Shown: positions 1 through 8,641 of the stretch, piece after piece
Position numbering within the stretch: the first letter of the stretch is position 1
Layout: every line of letters starts with the position of its first letter
DNA from: Bacteroidota bacterium
GTDB lineage: Bacteria > Bacteroidota > Bacteroidia > B-17B0 > Aurantibacillaceae
Reading direction: 5' to 3'
Assembly: GCA_018267655.1 (NCBI GenBank)
Contig: JAFDYB010000069.1
Span: 1-39,487 of the forward strand
DNA: 39,487 nt
Program-made: the position numbers and the translations under genes
Notes under the pieces: model-generated
The model's input: the letters and a program-made list of their open reading frames with translations, nothing else
Told to the model about the DNA's origin: nothing
Databases searched by the model: none

Positions 1-417
1 GTGTTTCAGTACACTTATTTATTTGGAGCATTTTCTCCTATTACAGGCGATAAGTTCCTACTTGAAATGCCTTATTGTAGCGGCGATATGTTTCAATTGT
101 ATCTATATCAATTTTCTGAACAAAATCCAGAAGAGTATAAAATCATAGTGCTAGATAATGGAGCATTTCATAAATGTAAATGGCTGAAAATACCGACCAA
201 TATTGCTTTGTTTTTTTTACCGCCTTACAGTCCAGAGTTAAATCCTGCTGAAAAAATGTGGAAGCATATTAAAAGAAAATTTACTAACCGCTACTTTAAA
301 TCCTTAAACGAAATAAGTGAATTCTTTACCTTAACTACAAACGCTATTAATAAATCCATCGTAAAATCAACCTGCGCTTTTAACTATATTTTCTCATCTC
401 ATTTTTGGTCTGTTTAA
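1..417 (+). CDS. IS630-family transposase, C-terminal part (cut by window edge)
   Basis: DDE transposase of the IS630/Tc1-mariner group, which cuts and joins IS ends. Visible are the second catalytic Asp (D52, in VLDNGAFH) and the third acidic residue (E84, in PPYSPELNPAEKMW), a spacing and motif typical of IS630. The first catalytic Asp and the helix-turn-helix would lie upstream of base 1, so the reading frame enters from outside the window and the GTG at base 1 is not a start. The frame is intact to its TAA. I could not identify a terminal inverted repeat in the 91 bases after the stop. Family certain; whether the element is complete cannot be judged here. Confidence 0.88.
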   Translation: MFQYTYLFGAFSPITGDKFLLEMPYCSGDMFQLYLYQFSEQNPEEYKIIVLDNGAFHKCKWLKIPTNIALFFLPPYSPELNPAEKMWKHIKRKFTNRYFKSLNEISEFFTLTTNAINKSIVKSTCAFNYIFSSHFWSV

Positions 418-508
418 GTTTTCACTTTCGTATAATTTACAAAGCACAAGAAAAAGAGGCTAAGCTTAAAAAGATAGAAGGTGTTTATATTTTTTTTACC
501 TTAGGGGT

Positions 509-1039
509 ATGAAAACAATCATCCTTATGTCGGCAATTATTTCAAGTTTTTTCTTTGGAAACGATACAAAATCAATACACCAATTTAAAGTAAAAACACT
601 TGAGGGCCAAGAGTTTGATTTTTCAACGTTAAAGGGGAAAAAAATAATGATTGTAAATACCGCCAGCGAGTGTGGTTATACACCTCAATACCAAGAATTG
701 GAAGGATTGTATAAAAAATATAAAGATAAAAATTTTATAATTATCGGTTTTCCTTGCAACGATTTTTTAGGTCAGGAACCGGGTACTGCAAAAGAAATTA
801 GAGAATTTTGCAGTAAAAATTATGGGATTACTTTTCCTTTGATGGAAAAAATTAAAATTTCAGAATGTCCGATATATCAGTGGTTAAAGAATAGAGATCA
901 GAATGGAATTGAAGACTCAAAAGTGAGTTGGAATTTTAATAAATATTTGATTGACGAAAGCGGACATTATGTAAAGCACCTAGGATCGAAAACAAAACCC
1001 GATGATTTAGAAATCATTAAATGGATTGAGGGTAAATAA
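509..1039 (+). CDS. Thiol (Cys-type) glutathione peroxidase
   Basis: Reduces hydroperoxides; Cys-type bacterial GPx enzymes usually take electrons from thioredoxin rather than glutathione. The catalytic tetrad is present: peroxidatic C55 (NTASECGYTPQY), Q89 (FLGQEPG), W141 and N142 (SWNFNKYLID). C101 (REFCSKNYG) sits where the resolving cysteine of thioredoxin-dependent members lies, as in yeast Gpx3. FPCND replaces the usual FPCNQ. The first 17 or so residues are hydrophobic (ILMSAIISSFFFG), so the protein is probably exported to the periplasm, unlike most cytosolic homologues. Length 176 aa is normal plus the signal. It stands alone between the IS remnant and convergent amn. Confidence 0.93.
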   Translation: MKTIILMSAIISSFFFGNDTKSIHQFKVKTLEGQEFDFSTLKGKKIMIVNTASECGYTPQYQELEGLYKKYKDKNFIIIGFPCNDFLGQEPGTAKEIREFCSKNYGITFPLMEKIKISECPIYQWLKNRDQNGIEDSKVSWNFNKYLIDESGHYVKHLGSKTKPDDLEIIKWIEGK

Positions 1040-1089
1040 GTGTAAGGATTATACTAAACAAAAAGCTTTGTGATTTTTTAAAAATATAA

Positions 1090-1863
1090 TTACTCAAATC
1101 GTAAATGTTTTACAGATACACCGCTGTTAATTAATTCTTTTAAAGCATCTATACCAATTTGAAGATGAGAAATCACAAAATTATCAGTAACTTTTTTATC
1201 ACTCTCTTCGGTCTTTATTCCTTCAGGAATCATGGGTTGGTCGCTCACGAGGAGTAATGCTCCGGTAGGTATTTCGTTATGGAATCCAACGCTAAAAATA
1301 GTGGCTGTTTCCATATCAATTGCCATAGCTCTGAGTGTACGTAAATATTCTTTAAATTTCTCATCGTGTTCCCAAACTCTGCGATTGGTTGTAAATACTG
1401 TTCCTGTCCAATAATCTAAGCCTTTTAATCGTATGGTATATGAAATTGCTTTTTGTAAGTTAAATGCAGGCAATGCAGGCACTTCTGAAGGCAAGTAATC
1501 ATTACTTGTGCCATCTCCTCGTATTGCAGCTATTGGCAAAATCAAGTCGCCTAAATGATTTTTTTTCTTTAAACCACCGCATTTGCCTAAAAACAAAACA
1601 GCTTTTGGTTTTATGGCGGTTAATAAGTCCATTATAGTTGCTGCCATTGCGCTGCCCATGCTAAAATTAATAATAGATATATTGCCTGAAGTGGCGCTGT
1701 GCATTGGCTTGTCAGCGCCCTCAATAACTACATTATTCCATTCTGCAAAAAGCTTTACGTAGCCATCAAAATTCGTTAGCAAAATATACTCGCCAAAACT
1801 ATTAACCGGTTTTCCGGTATATCTTGGTAACCAATTATTCACTATTTCTTCTTTCGTTTTCAT
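1090..1863 (-). CDS. amn: AMP nucleosidase
   Basis: Hydrolyses AMP to adenine and ribose 5-phosphate, a purine salvage step. The 257-aa protein is the short form found in Bacteroidota: it has only the PNP/UDP-phosphorylase catalytic fold and lacks the N-terminal regulatory domain of the enterobacterial enzyme. Visible are the phosphorylase-type strand FLGKCGGLK, the nucleoside-binding DMETA (AMAIDMETATIF) and a VSDQP acidic motif near the C terminus. It starts with ATG 16 bp after the dnaE stop on the same strand and is probably co-transcribed with it. A TAAATTTG match at 1891-1898, inside the end of dnaE, could give it an additional promoter. Confidence 0.87.
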   Translation of the reverse strand: MKTKEEIVNNWLPRYTGKPVNSFGEYILLTNFDGYVKLFAEWNNVVIEGADKPMHSATSGNISIINFSMGSAMAATIMDLLTAIKPKAVLFLGKCGGLKKKNHLGDLILPIAAIRGDGTSNDYLPSEVPALPAFNLQKAISYTIRLKGLDYWTGTVFTTNRRVWEHDEKFKEYLRTLRAMAIDMETATIFSVGFHNEIPTGALLLVSDQPMIPEGIKTEESDKKVTDNFVISHLQIGIDALKELINSGVSVKHLRFE

Positions 1864-1879
1864 TTTTGTAGTATGTTGT

Positions 1880-4800
1880 TTAACTTAATTCAAATTTAAG
1901 GTCATTAAACTTTTTTAAAGAGTTTATTAATTCGTCGTTAATAGTTATTTTGTTTTTTTTAGAATATAATTTAACGCTCTGCCTTTCTTCTAAGTCTTCA
2001 ACTATAAACTCCACACTGGCGTTGCCTGCATTGGTATTCATAATATCTATAAGTGAGCTAATAACATCAGGGGTTAAATATTTTAAATCTAATTTTATTT
2101 TTAGGCTGTTAAATGCTTTTTTATTTACCTCTTCTAAAAGTTCAATTTTAGTTATTTTTAATTCATAGGAGCCGGGTTGATTGTATCTCTCTTGAACCTT
2201 TGCTTTTATAAAAACAAACACACCGGGTATTGCGTATTTCCCAAATTCTACATAATCCTTTCCAAATAGTGATAGTTCGAGGCTTGAGAAATAATCTTCA
2301 ATAGTAAGTCTGCAATATGGATTTCCGTTTTTACTGGTAAGATTTACTACTCCGGTTATAATTCCGGCAAATGTAACTTCTTTAGTTCTAAACGCATCTA
2401 ATTCGCTTTTAAGTTGCGAGCAGTTTGCCGTGCATCTGTTTTGAATAATTAATTGATACGGATCAAGTGGATGACCGCTTATAAAAAGCCCAACTACTTC
2501 TTTTTCATAATTTAATTGTTGTAATTCTGACCAATTTTCAATGTTTTGAGGAAGTGTTGGTTCTTGAATATCAGCGCTATCATCTGTTCCAAATAAATTG
2601 GCTTGCAAAGAGTCGGCGCCCGTATTTATTTGCGCATTATACCGCGACATTTTATCAATCAGTGTCAGTTTGTCTTTTGTATCTTGTATAAAAAACATGG
2701 AACGTGTTATATTTTTAAAAGTATCAAAAGCGCCGGCATAAGCTAAGCCTTCAATGCTTTTTTTATTTAAACTTTTTGATTCGAGTCGTTTTGCAAAATC
2801 AAAAATTGAAACAAAATTGCCGTTTTTATTTCGCTCAGTAATAATATTGTTGATGGTATTTTCGCCAACCCCTTTAATACTCGCCATTCCAAAGCGGATA
2901 TCGCCATTTTTATTTACACTAAATTTAGCAAAAGCTTCGTTTACATCAGGCCCAAGAACTTTAATTTTCATCCGTTTGCACTCTTCCATAAAAAACGAAA
3001 TTTTGTCTATTCCGTTGGAGTGATTGAGTACACTTGCCATATATTCGCTTGGATAGTGTGCTTTTAGGTAACCCGTTTGTGCTGCTAAATAAGCGTAACA
3101 GGTACTATGTGATTTATTAAAGGCGTAGCTGGCAAAGGCTTCCCAATCTTTCCAAACTTTTTCGGCAGTTGTGAGGTTATGATTATTTTTAGCACAACCT
3201 TCAAGGTATTTGCCTTTCATTTTATCCAAAACATCTTTTTGTTTTTTTCCCATTGCTTTACGCAACGTGTCTGCATCGCCTTTTGTAAAATTTGCTAATT
3301 TTTGAGACAGTCGCATTACCTGTTCTTGATATACTGTAATGCCATAGGTTTCGCTCAAAAACTCGTCCATTCCTTGCAAATCAAATGAAACCTTTTCGCG
3401 ACCATGTTTGCGTGCAATATAGCTTGGAATATATGCAATTGGACCCGGGCGGTATAGCGCATTCATTGCAATTAAATCGGTAAAACTATCGGGTTTTAGA
3501 TCTTTTAAATATTTTTGCATGCCGGGACTTTCAAACTGGAAAATACCGTTGGTTTCGCCTCGTTGAAACAGCTCTAACATTTTTTTGTCGTTTAAATCAA
3601 TGGCATCAATATCTATTTCAATTCCTTTGTTTTCTTTTATGGCAGCAATTGTGTCTTTAATAATGGTAAGTGTTTTTAAGCCCAAAAAATCCATTTTTAA
3701 TAGCCCTGCATTTTCGGCAACCGAGTTGTCAAATTGAGTAAGCAGCATATTCCCGTCTTTTGGCTTAGTAACAGGTACAAATTTTGTTAGCTCATCGGGG
3801 GTAATAATAATGCCGCAGGCATGAACTCCGGTATTTCTTACGCATCCTTCTAATTCATAGGCTTGCTTTAAAATAATCGACTCTTCGTTATTTTGCTCTA
3901 ATATTTTTCTAAAATTATTTGATTGCTCAACAATTTCTTTGCGATCTTTTATTTTTTCAAGATATTTTTTACTGATTCCGGCGGGGTCGAGCAATGATTT
4001 TAAATCTGCTTCTAAACTATCAGGAAATGATTTAGCAAGTTTATTGGCTTCGGGTAAGGGTAAATTTAAAACACGTGCGCAATCACGGATAGCAGATTTA
4101 CCGCCCATTGTGCCGTAAGTAATAATTTGAGCTACTTGATTTTGTCCATATTTTTCAACTACGTATTGAATTACTTTATCGCGCCCCTCGTCATCAAAGT
4201 CAATATCAATATCTGGCATACTTATCCTATCGGGATTTAAAAAACGCTCAAATAGTAAATCGTATTTAATGGGATCAATATTGGTAATCCCTAGGCAGTA
4301 TGCTACCACACTACCTGCAGCACTTCCTCTACCCGGGCCAACGCTAACACCAAGTTCGCGAGCTTTTGTGGTAAAATCGCTCACAATTAAAAAGTAACCC
4401 GGAAAACCCATGCGAGCCATGGTTTCTAGTTCAAAATTAATTCTTTCTTGAATGTCGTTAGTTAAATTTTGATACCGTTTTTTAGCACCCTCGAATGTAA
4501 GATGGCGCAAATATAAATTTTGACCTTGCAAGGCTTGTTCGCTTTCTGACAAGGCTTTATCACAGGCATTTTTAAAATCTTCGGGCACTTGAAAAACAGG
4601 TAACAGCACGTCGCGCCCAAGTTTAAATGATTCTATTTTTTCAACTATGTCGTTTACACATTCAATTGCTTCGGGTAAATCGGCAAATGAGCTAATCATT
4701 TCGGCAGGTGATTTAAAATAAAATTGATTGTTTGGTAAGAAATATCTAGAAAAGCGGCTGTTATTTTTTAATTCGTTTAGTTCTTTTTCATCACTAAAAT

Positions 4801-6259
4801 TTAATCCTTCTTTAACACTAACTAAAATATCGCGCGAATACGCATTTTCTTTATTGATGTAGTAATTGTTATTGGCTGCAAAATAGCGAACGTTGTGTTT
4901 TTTTGCGAAGCCAAGTAAAATTTTATTTACATGATCTTCGTCGGGTAACCCGTGCCGGTTTAACTCTACATAAAAATCTTCGCCAAAGAAATTAAGATAC
5001 CATAAAAAGGCTTTTTCTGCTTGTGCTTCGCCAACATTTAGTATTAGCGAAGGAATTTCGCCAAACAACCCACCCGTAGTAACAATTAATCCTTCGGCGT
5101 GTTGCGTTAATATTTCTTTGCTTATGCGCGGTACGTAGTACATACCGTCAATAAACCCGATAGAACTAAGCTTTGAGAGATTTTGATACCCGATTTTATT
5201 TTTTGCAAAAACAGGAATTTGATAGCCGTTATCTTGTTTTGTTCGATCGAGGTGGTTACTGCAAATATTAAGTTCGCAACCAATAATACATTTAATGAAT
5301 GGTTTTGAGCTTCCACTAAGTTGCCCACTCTCAATTTGTTCGTTGTGTTTTTTTATTTCTTTATTTTGTTTATCAATAGCTTGCCAAAATAAAAATGAGC
5401 CGTACATGTTACCATGATCGGCAAGTGCCAGTGCAGGCATATTATAGTGTGCAGCTTTTTTAACCAAATCATTAATATCGCTAACCGATTGTAAAACTGA
5501 AAACTGTGAGTGATTACGCAGGTGACTGAATGAATGTACAAGATTTTGATTTTCAGTGATTTTTATAGTCGCTTTTTTTTCTTCTGTATCCGTTTTTGGT
5601 TTTAAACTTTTTTCGTGCTGAAGCAGTTCGCTTAAATCAACATCTTGATAGTTTATTTGAGCACCGGCAATTTCATTAACCTTAATAATGTTTAATTTTA
5701 AGAGTTGAAAAAATACACGCGAAGTAGCTTGTACGTCGAAAGCGGCATTGTGAGCCTCTTGAAAGGACGTATTAAATACTTTTTTGTAAAGCTCGGTGAG
5801 TGTGGGCCATTTGAATTTACCACCTTTGCCACCTGGAATAGCGCAAAACGCAGTAGTTTCATCGTTTTTTGTGTCGATGATTTTTTTATTTTGAAAAAAA
5901 TCAGGTAAGCCACATCGTATAAATTCTGCGCCAATAATACTTAAATCAAAACCAATATTATGCCCACACAAGTACGATGTTTGTGTTATTATTTCTGAAA
6001 ATTGCAGTAGAACTTCTTTTAAATTTTTTCCTTCGTTTAAAGCACGCTCTGTACTAATGCCATGTATTTGAGCAGCATTAAAAGGAATTGTATAACCTTC
6101 GGGTTTAATGATAATAGAGTTATGATGCAGAAGCGCGCCGCTTTTGTCGTGCAGCTGCCAAGCAATTTGCACCATGCGCGGCCAATTATCAGAATCACTT
6201 AAGGGAGCGTTGTAATTTTTTGGTAAGCCGGTGGTTTCGGTATCGAAGATTAAAAACAT
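1880..6259 (-). CDS. dnaE: DNA polymerase III alpha subunit with fused DEDDh proofreading exonuclease
   Basis: Replicative DNA polymerase, 1459 aa against about 1160 for E. coli DnaE; the extra length is an N-terminal epsilon-like 3'-5' exonuclease. Exonuclease residues: D6 and E8 (FDTETTG), D105 (NIGFDLSIIG), H170 and D175 (AHNAAFDVQAT), a complete DEDDh set. The PHP domain begins near residue 245 (SHLRNHSQFS). The polymerase core follows, with GPGRGSAAGS and the catalytic PDIDIDFDD, then the helix-hairpin-helix region and a C-terminal OB fold (about 1270-1360). In the PHP motif the first metal-binding His is Arg (R-N-H), as in E. coli (R-V-H), so the PHP site is probably inactive and proofreading falls to the fused domain. 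Downstream of ftsB, upstream of amn. Confidence 0.97.
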   Translation of the reverse strand: MFLIFDTETTGLPKNYNAPLSDSDNWPRMVQIAWQLHDKSGALLHHNSIIIKPEGYTIPFNAAQIHGISTERALNEGKNLKEVLLQFSEIITQTSYLCGHNIGFDLSIIGAEFIRCGLPDFFQNKKIIDTKNDETTAFCAIPGGKGGKFKWPTLTELYKKVFNTSFQEAHNAAFDVQATSRVFFQLLKLNIIKVNEIAGAQINYQDVDLSELLQHEKSLKPKTDTEEKKATIKITENQNLVHSFSHLRNHSQFSVLQSVSDINDLVKKAAHYNMPALALADHGNMYGSFLFWQAIDKQNKEIKKHNEQIESGQLSGSSKPFIKCIIGCELNICSNHLDRTKQDNGYQIPVFAKNKIGYQNLSKLSSIGFIDGMYYVPRISKEILTQHAEGLIVTTGGLFGEIPSLILNVGEAQAEKAFLWYLNFFGEDFYVELNRHGLPDEDHVNKILLGFAKKHNVRYFAANNNYYINKENAYSRDILVSVKEGLNFSDEKELNELKNNSRFSRYFLPNNQFYFKSPAEMISSFADLPEAIECVNDIVEKIESFKLGRDVLLPVFQVPEDFKNACDKALSESEQALQGQNLYLRHLTFEGAKKRYQNLTNDIQERINFELETMARMGFPGYFLIVSDFTTKARELGVSVGPGRGSAAGSVVAYCLGITNIDPIKYDLLFERFLNPDRISMPDIDIDFDDEGRDKVIQYVVEKYGQNQVAQIITYGTMGGKSAIRDCARVLNLPLPEANKLAKSFPDSLEADLKSLLDPAGISKKYLEKIKDRKEIVEQSNNFRKILEQNNEESIILKQAYELEGCVRNTGVHACGIIITPDELTKFVPVTKPKDGNMLLTQFDNSVAENAGLLKMDFLGLKTLTIIKDTIAAIKENKGIEIDIDAIDLNDKKMLELFQRGETNGIFQFESPGMQKYLKDLKPDSFTDLIAMNALYRPGPIAYIPSYIARKHGREKVSFDLQGMDEFLSETYGITVYQEQVMRLSQKLANFTKGDADTLRKAMGKKQKDVLDKMKGKYLEGCAKNNHNLTTAEKVWKDWEAFASYAFNKSHSTCYAYLAAQTGYLKAHYPSEYMASVLNHSNGIDKISFFMEECKRMKIKVLGPDVNEAFAKFSVNKNGDIRFGMASIKGVGENTINNIITERNKNGNFVSIFDFAKRLESKSLNKKSIEGLAYAGAFDTFKNITRSMFFIQDTKDKLTLIDKMSRYNAQINTGADSLQANLFGTDDSADIQEPTLPQNIENWSELQQLNYEKEVVGLFISGHPLDPYQLIIQNRCTANCSQLKSELDAFRTKEVTFAGIITGVVNLTSKNGNPYCRLTIEDYFSSLELSLFGKDYVEFGKYAIPGVFVFIKAKVQERYNQPGSYELKITKIELLEEVNKKAFNSLKIKLDLKYLTPDVISSLIDIMNTNAGNASVEFIVEDLEERQSVKLYSKKNKITINDELINSLKKFNDLKFELS

Positions 6260-6354
6260 GTGTAATAAAATATGATGGAACTATTAAATTACGAAAAAAA
6301 TTAATGAAGTAAAAAAATGTTGAAAAGTAAAATTTATAAAAAAGAAACAACATA

Positions 6355-6639
6355 TTATTTGTTTGAAAAAACAAATACATCTTCGTTATCAGCTTTCATT
6401 AGATAGCGTTCTCGGGCAAATGTTTCAAGGCTGTTCATATTGGTTTTTAATTCACTTAAAAGGAATATGTTTTTTTCTATTTCAGATTTGTAATACTCTC
6501 GCTCGTTGGTTAATTTTTTACACCTTTGAACTAAATCCCATTGGGTAAAAACATCATTTTTATCAAAAAATAATAGCCATACTAACAAACCACATACAGT
6601 TATGAGATATTTGTTTTTTATTATTTTAAAAAATTTCAT
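6355..6639 (-). CDS. FtsB/DivIC-family septum formation initiator
   Basis: Small bitopic division protein of 94 aa: a short basic cytoplasmic tail, one membrane helix (about residues 11-25, YLITVCGLLVWLLFF), then a periplasmic coiled coil and the family's typical ending (LETFARERYLMKADNEDVFVF), which matches the ETFARERYxM signature of DivIC/FtsB. I chose ATG at 6639. The GTG four codons upstream (6651) lies inside a TAACTTTG promoter-like element and would not be transcribed. It lies 95 bp upstream of dnaE on the same strand and may be co-transcribed. Family call firm; FtsB and DivIC cannot be told apart from sequence alone. Confidence 0.87.
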   Translation of the reverse strand: MKFFKIIKNKYLITVCGLLVWLLFFDKNDVFTQWDLVQRCKKLTNEREYYKSEIEKNIFLLSELKTNMNSLETFARERYLMKADNEDVFVFSNK

Positions 6640-6650
6640 GATATAATACA

Positions 6651-6658
6651 CAAAGTTA
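6651..6658 (-). promoter_or_regulatory. Candidate -7 promoter element for the ftsB-like gene
   Basis: Read on the minus strand this is TAACTTTG, a full match to the Bacteroidota -7 consensus TAnnTTTG, ending 11 nt before the ATG at 6639. No clear TTTG -33 box lies 19-21 nt upstream, so support is partial. Confidence 0.4.
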
Positions 6659-6759
6659 ATAAAGCTATTGCTTAATTATAATTTTATTGTACATATTATT
6701 AAACGCCGGTTGTTAGTTTTGAAAGAGGCTGGTAGAATTGGGGCTAAAAGACAGTATAT

Positions 6760-7380
6760 TTATTTTTGTTTTGCAAACACATTATCGTTGTTTGCGTAAA
6801 GAATTTTAATTTTTTTAATAGGTTCTATTTGACAATTTTTTTGAACCTGTTGAATTAGTTTTTTACTTTGCCTTCCCATAAATCTACTCCAATAGACTAT
6901 TACAAGATAATCAACGCTATCTGGTAAATTTTTTTTGGAAGTAAAAACAGGGGTAAGATGCTTTAATTGTGTTTTAAGGGGGATAATAGTGTCAACCTTA
7001 GTTTGTTGTTTTGGAGGAAAACTTGTCATTATACCGTTTCTATTCCATTTTAAATTAGGGAATCCGCCGGCATTACAATTTATGTGAAATGATATTAATG
7101 TTTCTGTTTTATTGTAATATAAAGCCTGTAATGGCTGATAATGATTTTTTATTTCGGATTTAAATTTTGCCGTGTCTATTGATTGTAAAAATGAAAAATA
7201 AGAAGTGTCTAGTTCATAAGAGTCATTTATAGGAATGTGATATTTTTTAGAGTAATGAATGATTGTTTTTTTATTGACAGCTTTAATGTTTTTTATACCA
7301 AAAATTTTAGTGAAAATAAATGAACAACTGGTTAATCCGCATAACAAAACAAAAGAAAAAATCAATCGAAATAGCGCCAT
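6760..7380 (-). CDS. Lipoprotein of unknown function
   Basis: I do not recognise the family. From ATG 7380 the protein is 206 aa and begins with a lipoprotein signal peptide (MALFRLIFSFVLLCGLTSC) whose lipobox Cys is residue 19. The mature part has a conserved-looking core (SFHINCNAGGFPNLKWNR) and ends with a strand followed by a basic helix (DYLVIVYWSRFMGRQSKKLI), which suggests a small alpha/beta fold. An in-frame ATG 16 codons upstream (7428) would overlap the TPR gene and put residues before the signal peptide, so 7380 is preferred. It lies 31 bp after the TPR lipoprotein on the same strand and is probably co-transcribed with it. Confidence 0.7.
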   Translation of the reverse strand: MALFRLIFSFVLLCGLTSCSFIFTKIFGIKNIKAVNKKTIIHYSKKYHIPINDSYELDTSYFSFLQSIDTAKFKSEIKNHYQPLQALYYNKTETLISFHINCNAGGFPNLKWNRNGIMTSFPPKQQTKVDTIIPLKTQLKHLTPVFTSKKNLPDSVDYLVIVYWSRFMGRQSKKLIQQVQKNCQIEPIKKIKILYANNDNVFAKQK

Positions 7381-7411
7381 GTTTTGTGGTTTTAAATTAA
7401 AATAGTGTAAA

Positions 7412-8449
7412 TTATTTTTTAAGCTCATTTAAACCTTGTATCGCACCTTCGTAATTAGGGCTAAGTTTAAGGCACATATTATAATCTGCCTTGGCACTTT
7501 GAATATCTTTTAATAAAGCATAAACATAACCCCTTGCTAAATAAGCCTCTATATAGTTTGGATTTGCTGCAATTGCCTTTGTAAAAAATTCAATTGCTTT
7601 TTGTTTATCCTTTTTCCCTTCAAGATAGCAATAAGCTATATTATAAAAGCAGTCAGAGCGTGTTTTATCCTTTTCGGTAATTTGGGTGTAAAGTGAAATA
7701 GCCTCGTTGAACTTTAGTAAATCTTGTAAAAGTTTTGCTCTTGCAAAAGCAAGGTTAGCATTGGTTGGGTTTATTCGTTCAACATTTGTAAAATATTCAA
7801 AGGCGATAGGGTTTTTGCGGGCAGCAAAAATTATTCCCAAGTCAAAATAAGCTTCTTCAAATTTTATATCTTGTTCGGTAGCTGTAATTAAACTGCTTAT
7901 TGCCCTTGTAGTGTCGCCACTTTCAGCGTAAACGTTCCCTTTTAAAAAATAAGCTTTTGAAAGAGTAATGTCTATTTTTAAGGCTTTATTTATATACTCA
8001 ATGGCTTTTTGATAGTTTTTAACTATAAAATATAATTCAGCTAATTTTAATAAAGCTTCTGTATTTTTCGGAAATTTTAATTCAACTTTTTCTAAAGTAT
8101 TTTTTGCGTCTCTTGATTTATTTGCAGAAAAATAAGCGTCAACCTTTGCCATATAGCCATCTGCAACTGAGCTATCAAGTTTAATTGCCCTGTCTGCGTC
8201 GCTTATGGCTTCGTTAGTTTTTTTTTGTTGTATGTATATTTGCGAGCGTTTTATGTAAAGCTGTGCATCACCGGGTTTTTCAGTTATTAATTTATTTATT
8301 TGAGTAAGTGCAGGGTTGACATTCTTATCATTTAATGTATCGCTTATGTTTTTGTCGTTTTCACTTATAGTATTGTTCTTACAAGAAGTAAACGTAAACA
8401 AAATTATAGAGCTAATTATACATGAGTATTTTAAAATGAAATTAAACAT
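7412..8449 (-). CDS. TPR-repeat lipoprotein
   Basis: Lipid-anchored scaffold, 345 aa. A lipoprotein signal runs to the lipobox Cys at residue 23 (FTFTSC). After a low-complexity linker rich in Asn and Asp, residues from about 45 to the C terminus form some eight tetratricopeptide repeats; the 34-residue pattern is plain, for example KAYFLKGNVYAESGDTTRAI and EAYLARGYVYALLKDIQSAK. TPR proteins bind other proteins, and no partner can be deduced here. First gene of a minus-strand run that continues to the unknown lipoprotein and ftsB-like gene. The start is ATG 8449, five nt after a -7-like element, so the transcript may be almost leaderless. Confidence 0.88.
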   Translation of the reverse strand: MFNFILKYSCIISSIILFTFTSCKNNTISENDKNISDTLNDKNVNPALTQINKLITEKPGDAQLYIKRSQIYIQQKKTNEAISDADRAIKLDSSVADGYMAKVDAYFSANKSRDAKNTLEKVELKFPKNTEALLKLAELYFIVKNYQKAIEYINKALKIDITLSKAYFLKGNVYAESGDTTRAISSLITATEQDIKFEEAYFDLGIIFAARKNPIAFEYFTNVERINPTNANLAFARAKLLQDLLKFNEAISLYTQITEKDKTRSDCFYNIAYCYLEGKKDKQKAIEFFTKAIAANPNYIEAYLARGYVYALLKDIQSAKADYNMCLKLSPNYEGAIQGLNELKK

Positions 8450-8454
8450 GGCGC

Positions 8455-8462
8455 AAAGATAT
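8455..8462 (-). promoter_or_regulatory. Candidate -7 promoter element for the TPR lipoprotein
   Basis: TATCTTTG on the minus strand fits TAnnTTTG exactly. It ends 5 nt before the ATG at 8449, so transcription would begin at or next to the start codon. No good -33 box is seen at the expected spacing. Confidence 0.45.
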
Positions 8463-8554
8463 TATTTTACCATCAATAAATTGATTAACAATTGGTGTTT
8501 GTAGAATTGCCAAGACTTTTAACTGTGTTTTTAAAAGAGTTTTTATACAAAGGG

Positions 8555-8583
8555 TTATTAACATTAAAATATTTATTAACATT
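8555..8583. repeat. Two direct copies of TTATTAACATT
   Basis: TTATTAACATT occurs at 8555-8565 and exactly again at 8573-8583, 18 bp apart start to start, in the 192-bp gap between the divergent TPR and DUF3276 genes. It could bind a regulator of either gene; it could also be chance in very AT-rich DNA. A perfect ATCAAT-AA-ATTGAT palindrome lies at 8472-8485 in the same gap. Confidence 0.4.
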
Positions 8584-8641
8584 CTTTAGCAATATTAAAA
8601 TTTTTTCAATATTTGTTGCGACACTGTAATAACTCTATAAT

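Noticed and set aside
417..508. Right terminal inverted repeat of the IS630 element
   Set aside because: The left end is outside the window, so there is nothing to pair with; no convincing repeat or TA duplication can be shown.
1058..1071. Possible terminator ACAAAAAGCTTTGT between the glutathione peroxidase and amn genes
   Set aside because: The stem is only 5 bp of mostly A-T pairs and the T run after it is separated from the stem by GA. Too weak to call.
1232..1414. Plus-strand open frame inside amn, and other frames of 60-110 codons antisense to long genes
   Set aside because: They lie wholly within well-supported genes, have no family resemblance and no independent start signals. Treated as shadows.
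8555..8583. TTATTAACA repeats as DnaA boxes or an origin
   Set aside because: They differ from the TTATNCACA consensus at the key C, no dnaA gene or unwinding element is here, and the nearby genes are not origin-linked.
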